DNA from: Oscillospiraceae bacterium
Lineage (GTDB): Bacteria > Bacillota > Clostridia > Oscillospirales > Ruminococcaceae
DNA: 5,104 nucleotides
Reading direction: 5' to 3'
Assembly (NCBI GenBank): GCA_017848155.1
Contig: JAGAKC010000274.1
Coordinates: 1 to 5,104, forward strand
Below, piece after piece: positions 1 through 5,104 of this stretch. Position 1 is the first letter of the stretch. Each line of letters opens with the position of its first letter. The notes beneath the pieces were generated by a model. That model was not told the DNA's origin, searched no databases, and saw only the letters and a list, made by a program, of their open reading frames with translations. The position numbers and the translations under genes were made by a program.

Positions 1-2
1 AT

Positions 3-716
3 GCGGCGGAGAGCTACAAGCATGATTCCACAAGGCGGCTTGCGCTGCTGCTGGTAAAAAGGGGAGAGCATCCCTTCAAGGGACGCTGGGCGCTGCCGGG
101 GGGATTCCTCAGAAAGGGCGAAACTCTTGAGCAGTGCGCTATGCGTGAGATAACCGAGGAAGCAGGGGTGACTCCCGTGTCGCTGATGCCGTCGGCGGTG
201 TTCAGTGATACTGACCGTGACCCGAGGGGGTGGATACTTTCACATTCGTTCGTATCGGTCATGAGCGAGGAGGAGATCATGGCGGTCAGCGGCGATGACG
301 CAGTTGACGCACGGTGGTTCGGACTTGATTTTGCGCAGGACGGCGACAGGCTTACGCTGACGCTTGACGGCGGAGATACCGTGATAAAGGCGGAGCTTCG
401 TGAAACGGGAGTGCGCTTCGGAAATCCCGATTACGAGGCGGAGCTGAGCGGCGGACTTGCGTTCGACCATGCACGTATAATAGCGGTGGCGCTGGGACGG
501 CTGAGGCGGATAGCGGAGGACTTCGACATACTGTTTGATTTCCTGCCGCCACGCTTTACGATAACGAGCTTGCAGCGTGTGCAGGAGGCTATACTCGGCA
601 TAACGCTCACTGCGGCGAACTTCCGCAGAAAGGTATCGCCCTACATCGAGGAAACAGAGGAGTACGTCACGGGCGCAGGTCACAGACCCGCAAAGCTGTT
701 CACAAGGAAAAAATGA
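3..716 (+). CDS. nrtR: NrtR-type Nudix regulator of NAD metabolism (5'-partial)
   Basis: The reading frame is already open at base 3 and has no start inside the window, so the N-terminus (probably a few tens of residues) lies upstream; the ATG at base 1 is in another frame and stops at base 57. The protein has two parts. The first is a Nudix hydrolase domain with a complete Nudix box at bases 102-170 (G-x5-E-x7-RE-x2-EE-x-G), preceded by the ADP-ribose-pyrophosphatase-like stretch PFKGRWALPGGF and followed by DRDPRGW. The second, from about base 462 on, matches the winged-helix C-terminus of NrtR proteins: LAFDHARII, PPRFTITSLQ, NFRRK and a final GHRPAKLF. NrtR proteins are repressors of NAD synthesis and salvage genes whose DNA binding is relieved by ADP-ribose; this is known of the family. 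Its place as first gene before four NAD genes supports that role. The box is intact, so residual hydrolase activity on ADP-ribose cannot be excluded. No operator is visible; it would be expected upstream of the window. Confidence 0.88.
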   Translation, partial: AAESYKHDSTRRLALLLVKRGEHPFKGRWALPGGFLRKGETLEQCAMREITEEAGVTPVSLMPSAVFSDTDRDPRGWILSHSFVSVMSEEEIMAVSGDDAVDARWFGLDFAQDGDRLTLTLDGGDTVIKAELRETGVRFGNPDYEAELSGGLAFDHARIIAVALGRLRRIAEDFDILFDFLPPRFTITSLQRVQEAILGITLTAANFRRKVSPYIEETEEYVTGAGHRPAKLFTRKK

Positions 717-743
717 CATAATTTATCAGACGGAGGAAACGCT

Positions 744-1250
744 ATGAAAAAGACTCTTATCGTTATCGACATGCAGAATGACTTTATCGACGGTGCGCTG
801 GGCACTCCCGAGGCGTGCGCTATTGTAGGGAATGTGCGTGAGAAGCTCGGACGGTACAGGGCAGAGGGCGCAGAGGTGATCTTCACACGTGATACTCACG
901 GCGAGGACTACCTTGACACGGCGGAGGGAAAGAAGCTGCCTGTAAAGCACTGCGTAAAGGGCACGGCAGGCTGGGAGATATCCCGTGAGCTTGACGCTGA
1001 CGGCTGCGAGGTCATCGACAAGCCTACCTTCGGCTGGCTCGGCTGGGGCGGACGGGACTTCGGCGAGATAGAGCTTGTGGGACTGTGCACGGATATCTGC
1101 GTAGTTTCCAATGCGCTGATATTAAAGGCGATGTACCCTGACTGCTCCATAACGGTGGACGCATCCTGCTGCGCAGGAGTTACGCCCGAATCGCACAGGG
1201 CGGCGCTTGCAACGATGAAGATGTGTCAGATAGATGTAAAGGGGGAGTAA
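744..1250 (+). CDS. pncA: Nicotinamidase (isochorismatase-like cysteine hydrolase)
   Basis: This 168-residue cytoplasmic enzyme probably deamidates nicotinamide to nicotinate, the first step of the deamido NAD salvage route. The cysteine-hydrolase triad is visible: Asp9 in VIDMQNDF, Lys93 in IDKPTFG and Cys119 in GLCTDICV, the last preceded by the family's conserved strand. Metal ligands expected of true nicotinamidases are also seen: Asp50 and His52 in TRDTH and His69 in PVKHC. There is no third histidine just after His52; Glu61 may take its place, as in the Streptococcus pneumoniae type of enzyme (recalled from the family, not checked). The length is short but normal for Firmicutes. The start is supported by GGAGG at 732-736, seven bases before the ATG. 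It lies 27 bases after the regulator and 3 bases before the Prs-like gene, so it is almost certainly co-transcribed. Other isochorismatase-fold amidases are possible, but motifs and context together point to nicotinamidase. Confidence 0.87.
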   Translation: MKKTLIVIDMQNDFIDGALGTPEACAIVGNVREKLGRYRAEGAEVIFTRDTHGEDYLDTAEGKKLPVKHCVKGTAGWEISRELDADGCEVIDKPTFGWLGWGGRDFGEIELVGLCTDICVVSNALILKAMYPDCSITVDASCCAGVTPESHRAALATMKMCQIDVKGE

Positions 1251-1253
1251 GCC

Positions 1254-2057
1254 ATGATACGACTTAACGGAAAAGAGGTAACGCTTGGCAGCTTTCCTGA
1301 CGGGACGCTGCTGATGAAGCAGGAGCCTGCCGCAAACGGTGCGGAGATAGAGTGGTACTACGAAAGCGACAGGGAGCTTGCGGCGCTGATATACCTTACA
1401 AAGCACCTTAACTCCCACGGCACGGACAGGGTGAGCCTGTTCATGCCGTACATTCCTAATGCCCGTCAGGACAGGGTAAAGACGTCGGAGGACGTGTTCA
1501 CGCTGAAATATTTTGCGGAGCTTATAAACTCCCTCGGGTTTACGTCGGTGACAGTCCTTGACCCTCACTCCACGGTGAGCGAGGCGCTTTTCGACCGCAT
1601 AGTCATAAAGACTCCCCGTGAGAATGTCAGCCGCATAACAGGGGAGCTTACCGAGGCGGAGGGAATGTCCCCCGTGATGTTCTATCCCGACGAGGGCGCT
1701 TCAAAGCGCTACAGCGCACTGGCGGAGCTTCCGTACTGCTTCGGAATAAAGAAGCGTGACTGGAAAACGGGTAAGATACAGGGTCTTGACCTTGCGGGCG
1801 AAACGTCGCTTATTGAGGGAAAGCCTGTGCTGATAGTTGACGATATCTGCTCAAAGGGAGGAACGTTCCTGCACTCGGCAAAAAGGCTGAAGGAGCAGGG
1901 CGCAGGAAGCATCTACCTGTACATCTCCCACTGCGAGCGGTCGATACTTGACGGAGAGCTGCTTGAAAGCGGTCTGATACGGCGTATCTACACCACCGAC
2001 AGCATCTGCCGTATTGAACACCCGATGATAGAGATACTGCCATGTAAAGGAGAATGA
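1254..2057 (+). CDS. prs: Short ribose-phosphate pyrophosphokinase (Prs-like)
   Basis: This 267-residue protein belongs to the PRPP synthetase family and probably supplies PRPP to the phosphoribosyltransferase encoded next. Visible landmarks in order are the nucleotide-site FPDG (14-17), ARQDR (70-74), the DPHS motif with metal-site His105, YPDEG (144-148), the flexible catalytic loop GIKKRDWKTGKI (164-175) and the PRPP-binding loop LIVDDICSKGGT (193-204). It is clearly shorter than ordinary Prs (about 315 residues): roughly 20 residues are missing before FPDG and the C-terminal helix is absent. The arginine-containing segment that forms part of the ADP/phosphate regulatory site in class I enzymes is not recognisable. 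By ungapped comparison with E. coli Prs, catalytic-loop Arg196 is Asp169 and adenine-site Glu39 is Thr18. It therefore resembles the divergent Prs proteins found beside nadV genes in phages and accessory loci. A GGGGGAG ribosome site at 1241-1247 lies inside the end of pncA, 6 bases before the ATG. Its true substrate (ribose 5-phosphate or ADP-ribose) is not settled by sequence. Confidence 0.85.
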   Translation: MIRLNGKEVTLGSFPDGTLLMKQEPAANGAEIEWYYESDRELAALIYLTKHLNSHGTDRVSLFMPYIPNARQDRVKTSEDVFTLKYFAELINSLGFTSVTVLDPHSTVSEALFDRIVIKTPRENVSRITGELTEAEGMSPVMFYPDEGASKRYSALAELPYCFGIKKRDWKTGKIQGLDLAGETSLIEGKPVLIVDDICSKGGTFLHSAKRLKEQGAGSIYLYISHCERSILDGELLESGLIRRIYTTDSICRIEHPMIEILPCKGE

Positions 2058-2061
2058 CGAT

Positions 2062-3528
2062 ATGAATATAAACCCGATGCTGCTGTGTGATTTCTACAAG
2101 ACGGTGCACAGCGATATGATAGACCCGAAAATGACAAAGTCCATGTCCTACTACACGCCGAGAATGAGCCGTGTAAAGCGCTGGGATAAGGTAGTAAACT
2201 TCGGTCTGCAGATGTTCTGCAAGACATGGCTGATAGATTATTTCGGGGAGCACTTCTTCGCACGTCCCGAGGACGAGGTGGTCGGAGAGTACGAGCGTGT
2301 TCTTGACGCATCCCTCGGAAAGGGAGTCTACAGCAGCGAGAAGATAAGAAAGCTGCACAGGCTGGGATATCTTCCGCTTGAAATAATCGCACTGCCCGAG
2401 GGCGAGCTTGTGCCGATAAAGGTGCCGATGTTCGGCATAACCAACACACACGACGATTTTGCATGGCTGCCGCAGGCGCTGGAGAGCCTTATTTCCGCGG
2501 AAATGTGGTATCCGCAGATCACCGCAACAGTAGGTAAGACCTACCGTGATATCGTGAACAGGTACTATGCGCTCACCTGCGAGGACGACATCCCCCGTGC
2601 AAAGGCGCTGGGTGCGTTCGACTTCCGCGGCGACATGTGCGTTGATGCGGCGCTCAAGGCAGGCGCAGGCTGGTGCATGTCGTTCCTGAACACTGCGACA
2701 GTTCCTGCGATACCGTACCTTGAAGCGATGTTCGGCTGCGACTGCACAAAGGAGCCTGTGGCTTACGGCACGGTCAGCACGGAGCATTTCGTGATGTGCT
2801 CGAACTACGCTGTGGACGGGGACGAGATAACGTTCCTGCGAAGGATGCTGACGGAGCTTTACCCGAACACCAGCTTCTCCTGCGTACTGGACAGCTACGA
2901 TTACTGGAACGTCATCGACAACATCCTGCCGCAGCTGCACGACGAGATAATGGCGCACAACGGCTGCATGCTGATGAGGGGAGATTCGGGCGACTGCGTG
3001 GAGGTAGTGACTGAAACTGTGTTCAGGCTCTGGAAGCAGTTCGGCGGAACTGTCAACAGCAAGGGCTACAAGGTGCTTGACCCCCACGTAAAGGCTATCT
3101 ACGGCGACAGTATAACTGTCCAGCGCTGCGAGGAGATATATGAGATACTGATGAAGAACGGCTTTGCGTGCTCCAATGTGGCGCTCGGCGTAGGCTCGTT
3201 CTCCATGCACTGCATCGAGGAGGAGGGCATGCTGAAGCCGTTCACACGTGACACGTTCAGCTCCTGCATCAAGGCATGCTATGCGGAGGTGGACGGCAGG
3301 TGCTATCCCATCTTCAAGAACCCTAAGGAGGGCGGCTTCAAGAAGAGCCAGAAGGGTCTGTGCTACGTGTACAGGGACGACAGCGGCGAGCTTGCCTACA
3401 GGGACGGCTACACGTCCGAGGACATCCCCGACGGCAACCTTCTTGAAACGGTGTTCAGGGACGGAAAGCTCCTGAAGGACTACACGATAGGCGAGATACG
3501 CAGCCGTCTTAACGGCGGTGATTTCTGA
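2062..3528 (+). CDS. nadV: NAMPT/NadV-family nicotinamide or nicotinate phosphoribosyltransferase
   Basis: This 488-residue enzyme belongs to the NAMPT (type II phosphoribosyltransferase) family and, at full family length, joins a pyridine base to PRPP. It is recognised by DFYKTVH (10-16, NAMPT Asp16/Tyr18 region), NFGLQ (46-50), LPLEIIALPEGELVP (104-118), FDFRG (186-190, NAMPT Phe193/Arg196), STEHF with His242 (His247), LDSYD (276-280), MRGDSGD with Arg306 and Asp308 (Arg311/Asp313), NSKGYKVL (332-339), YGDS (347-350), TRD (395-397) and KKSQKG (427-432). Thus the phosphate- and PRPP-binding and catalytic residues look intact. The notable change is Ala212 where mammalian NAMPT has Asp219, a contact to the nicotinamide amide. 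That, with a nicotinamidase and a NAD synthetase in the same operon, favours nicotinate as the base; the symbol reflects family only. AAAGGAGA at 2046-2053 serves as ribosome site, 8 bases before the ATG; the gene starts 4 bases after the Prs-like gene. Eighteen cysteines fit an anaerobe. Confidence 0.87.
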   Translation: MNINPMLLCDFYKTVHSDMIDPKMTKSMSYYTPRMSRVKRWDKVVNFGLQMFCKTWLIDYFGEHFFARPEDEVVGEYERVLDASLGKGVYSSEKIRKLHRLGYLPLEIIALPEGELVPIKVPMFGITNTHDDFAWLPQALESLISAEMWYPQITATVGKTYRDIVNRYYALTCEDDIPRAKALGAFDFRGDMCVDAALKAGAGWCMSFLNTATVPAIPYLEAMFGCDCTKEPVAYGTVSTEHFVMCSNYAVDGDEITFLRRMLTELYPNTSFSCVLDSYDYWNVIDNILPQLHDEIMAHNGCMLMRGDSGDCVEVVTETVFRLWKQFGGTVNSKGYKVLDPHVKAIYGDSITVQRCEEIYEILMKNGFACSNVALGVGSFSMHCIEEEGMLKPFTRDTFSSCIKACYAEVDGRCYPIFKNPKEGGFKKSQKGLCYVYRDDSGELAYRDGYTSEDIPDGNLLETVFRDGKLLKDYTIGEIRSRLNGGDF

Positions 3529-3536
3529 TGAATGAA

Positions 3537-3543
3537 AGGAAAG
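3537..3543 (+). promoter_or_regulatory. Ribosome binding site favouring the internal nadE start
   Basis: The purine run containing AAGGA (3536-3540) ends 8 bases before the ATG at 3549. The upstream ATG at 3528 has only a weak GGCGG (3514-3518) before it. This site is why the second ATG is preferred as the nadE start. It lies inside the extra seven codons of the longer version. Confidence 0.6.
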
Positions 3544-3548
3544 ATGAT

Positions 3549-4310
3549 ATGTACAGCTTTGATGTGAAAAAGACGACTGGGGACGTTATAGAGTGGATAC
3601 GTGATTTTTTTGAAAAGAACGGCAGGGATTGCAATGCGGTGCTCGGCATCTCGGGCGGCAAGGACAGCTCGGTGGTGGCTGCGCTGTGTGCGGCGGCTCT
3701 CGGTAAGGACAGGGTCATCGGCGTGCTGATGCCAAACGGCGAGCAGGCGGATATAGACATGTCCATGCTTCTTGTGGAGCACCTCGGGATACGCTACACG
3801 GTGGTGAATATTGCGGATTGCTTCAACGGCATGGTGAGCGGCATTGAAAATGCGCAGGTCGGCAACGGCTACGAAAACGGCGGCATATCGCAGCAGGCGA
3901 GGGTGAATCTTCCGCCTAGGCTGCGCATGGCATGCGTGTACGCTGTCAGCCAGTGCAACAACGGCAGGGTAGCTAATACCTGCAACCTGTCCGAGGACTG
4001 GGTGGGATACTCCACACGCTACGGCGATTCGGTGGGCGATTTCAGTCCCCTGTCAAGGCTTACGGTGGCAGAGGTCAAGGCGATAGGCAGAGAGCTGGGA
4101 CTTCCCGATGTGCTGGTGGACAAGGTGCCGTCCGACGGACTTTGCGGAAAGACGGACGAGGACAATCTCGGCTTCACCTATGCGGTGCTGGACGAGTATA
4201 TCCGCACAGGCGTGTGCAGCGACCCCGAAACCAAGGCGCTTATCGACAGAAAGCACGAGATGAACAAATTCAAGCTGGAGCTTATGCCCTGCTTTGAGTA
4301 TAAAGCATAA
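3549..4310 (+). CDS. nadE: Ammonia-dependent NAD(+) synthetase
   Basis: NadE catalyses the last step of NAD synthesis, ATP-dependent amidation of deamido-NAD. The protein shows the N-type ATP pyrophosphatase loop GISGGKDSS near its N-terminus, the following VIGVLMPNG strand, NLPPRLRM, NTCNLSEDWVGYSTRYGD, which matches the family's N-x-T/S-E ... G-x-x-T-K-Y-GD region, FSPLSRLT, and the C-terminal KVPSDGLCGKTDEDNLGFTY lid segment. There is no glutaminase (nitrilase-like) domain, so ammonia is the expected nitrogen source; about 253 residues is slightly short but normal. Two starts are possible: ATG 3528 overlaps the TGA of the preceding gene by one base and adds MNERKDD, whereas ATG 3549 has a proper ribosome site and gives an N-terminus (MYSFDVKK) like that of relatives, so it is chosen. 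As the last gene before a hairpin terminator, it completes the route from nicotinate after an adenylyltransferase encoded outside the window. Confidence 0.9.
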   Translation: MYSFDVKKTTGDVIEWIRDFFEKNGRDCNAVLGISGGKDSSVVAALCAAALGKDRVIGVLMPNGEQADIDMSMLLVEHLGIRYTVVNIADCFNGMVSGIENAQVGNGYENGGISQQARVNLPPRLRMACVYAVSQCNNGRVANTCNLSEDWVGYSTRYGDSVGDFSPLSRLTVAEVKAIGRELGLPDVLVDKVPSDGLCGKTDEDNLGFTYAVLDEYIRTGVCSDPETKALIDRKHEMNKFKLELMPCFEYKA

Positions 4311-4311
4311 C

Positions 4312-4347
4312 AAAAGACCGCAGAGTGAATGCTCTGCGGTCGTGTTT
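4312..4347. terminator. Bidirectional rho-independent terminator
   Basis: A perfect 10-bp stem (GACCGCAGAG at 4316-4325 with CTCTGCGGTC at 4332-4341) closes a 6-base loop. It is followed on the plus strand by GTGTTTTATT and, read on the minus strand, by TTTTG. It lies in the 48-base gap between the stop of nadE and the stop of the convergent minus-strand gene, so it can end transcripts from both sides. Confidence 0.9.
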
Positions 4348-4358
4348 TATTACTTGTG

Positions 4359-5104
4359 TTACGGTGTAGTAACTGTGAATGTGATGGAGATGCTCTGGAT
4401 GGAATCCTTGTTGCTCAGCTGGATTATCTGTGCGGAGCAGTCTGTAAGATCGCCGTCGGGAGTTCTCGCATCATCGGGAGCCTTGGGCACCCAGCCGTTG
4501 AAGAGGTTTACTCTGGTGCACTTGCCGTCGTCGGAGGAGGTGTACTCCTTGCCTATCAGCTCATACGGCGCATTGTTTATCAGCACCTTGTCGATGGTAA
4601 CTACGCAGCCGGGGAAGAAGGTCTCGCCGTTTGAGATGCCGAGGGCGGAGAATGCGATGCCCTTTGCGGAGCCTACGCCCGAGAAATCAAGGCTTACGGT
4701 GTAGGTACCTGCGCCTGTTATCTCGGCATTCTGAGCCTTTACGCCGATGGTCTTGTTGGTGGGGTCGTACTTGTCGCCCACGCTGTATGCAACGTTGTAG
4801 TCGTTGCTCTGGAACATTATCCATGCGATAGCCATGTCGTCGGAGGGCGGCAGGTCTACATCCTGCATTATCATCTCGTTTGCTTCCTGGAGGGCAGCTT
4901 CCATGCTCGCCTTTGCGTTTGCCTGTACCTCGTCATAGGTGAGAGCGGATTCTGCGTCGTAGTCACGGGAAGCGAATATCTTAGCGATAGTTTCATCGGT
5001 GGTGGACAGGCTGCGGCGCTTGTAGAACGTGCTGCAGTCCCACAGCATGGGAACGTAGTTGTAAAGGTCGCAGTTGTCGAGCAGGTTCGTGTAGAACTTG
5101 TCTG
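4359..5104 (-). CDS. C-terminal part of putative GH5 cellulase with carbohydrate-binding-like module (5'-partial)
   Basis: The minus-strand frame is open to the window edge, so only the last 247 residues are seen; the internal ATG at 5048 is not the true start, as the frame continues upstream with DKFYTNLLDNCDLYNYVP. The first 45 or so residues (YNYVPMLWDCSTFYKRRSL, then TDETIAKIF) look like the end of a family 5 glycoside hydrolase barrel, where a last-strand tryptophan (here in LWD) lines the substrate cleft. A helical, alanine/glutamate-rich linker follows (about 48-80). From about 90 to 247 there is a beta-rich, aromatic-containing domain (AWIMFQSND, TYTVSLDFSG, GIAFSALGISNG, FFPGCVVTIDKVLIN, NLFNGWVPKAP, ending in SISITFTVTT) resembling carbohydrate-binding modules attached to ruminococcal cellulases; I cannot name its family. 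No dockerin or sortase signal is present at the C-terminus. A secreted enzyme for cellulose or related beta-glucan breakdown is likely. It is unrelated to the NAD operon and only shares the terminator. Confidence 0.6.
   Translation of the reverse strand, partial: DKFYTNLLDNCDLYNYVPMLWDCSTFYKRRSLSTTDETIAKIFASRDYDAESALTYDEVQANAKASMEAALQEANEMIMQDVDLPPSDDMAIAWIMFQSNDYNVAYSVGDKYDPTNKTIGVKAQNAEITGAGTYTVSLDFSGVGSAKGIAFSALGISNGETFFPGCVVTIDKVLINNAPYELIGKEYTSSDDGKCTRVNLFNGWVPKAPDDARTPDGDLTDCSAQIIQLSNKDSIQSISITFTVTTP

Noticed and set aside
1..57. ATG at the first base as start of the regulator
   Set aside because: It is in a different frame from the Nudix domain and reaches a stop after 18 codons; the Nudix frame begins upstream of the window.
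240..719. 159-codon minus-strand frame across the regulator gene
   Set aside because: Antisense to the confidently identified NrtR-like coding sequence, with no recognisable motif.
717..743. NrtR operator or internal promoter between regulator and pncA
   Set aside because: The 27-base gap holds only the ribosome binding site of pncA; no palindrome or promoter elements are visible.
1810..3210. 466-codon open frame on the minus strand
   Set aside because: It lies wholly antisense to the prs-like and nadV genes, has a histidine-, arginine- and valine-rich composition without recognisable domains, and is explained by the codon bias of the real genes.
4294..4704. Plus-strand frame of 136 codons after nadE
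   Set aside because: It overlaps the terminator and is antisense to the cellulase tail, whose minus-strand translation has clear domain-like sequence.

Overview
The window looks like chromosomal DNA of a cellulolytic gut or rumen Clostridia member, most likely Ruminococcus or a close Oscillospiraceae relative. The clues are the fairly GC-rich coding sequence with frequent ATA isoleucine codons, strong GGAGG-type ribosome binding sites, cysteine-rich cytoplasmic enzymes, and a neighbouring gene whose product looks like the end of a glycoside hydrolase family 5 cellulase followed by a carbohydrate-binding-like module. The genus is an inference from style and gene content.

Bases 3 to 4310 hold five plus-strand genes packed as one apparent operon for NAD salvage: an NrtR-type Nudix regulator (5' end outside the window), a nicotinamidase (PncA-like), a short ribose-phosphate pyrophosphokinase (Prs-like), a NAMPT/NadV-family phosphoribosyltransferase, and an ammonia-dependent NAD synthetase (NadE). 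The gaps are 27, 3 and 4 bases. The last junction is either a 1-base stop/start overlap or a 20-base gap, depending on which nadE start is used. A simple reading is nicotinamide to nicotinate (PncA), PRPP supply (Prs), nicotinate to NaMN (the phosphoribosyltransferase), an adenylyltransferase (NadD) encoded elsewhere, then NaAD to NAD (NadE), with the NrtR-like protein sensing an NAD-related signal such as ADP-ribose.

A perfect 10-bp hairpin with T-runs on both sides (about 4312-4347) ends this operon and the convergent minus-strand gene. Bases 5104 down to 4359 (minus strand) encode the last 247 residues of the putative secreted cellulase.

The most interesting points are in the Prs-like and NAMPT-like pair. 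The NAMPT-like enzyme has alanine where mammalian NAMPT has the nicotinamide-contacting Asp219, and it sits between a gene that removes nicotinamide's amide and one that re-amidates the acid dinucleotide. That suggests the family member works on nicotinate. The Prs-like protein lacks both ends of the usual fold, the usual regulatory-site sequence and a catalytic-loop arginine. A short Prs next to a NAMPT homologue is also the gene pairing of the phage NARP1 NAD-reconstitution pathway (Adps and Namat), so an ADP-ribose-based activity is a testable alternative.
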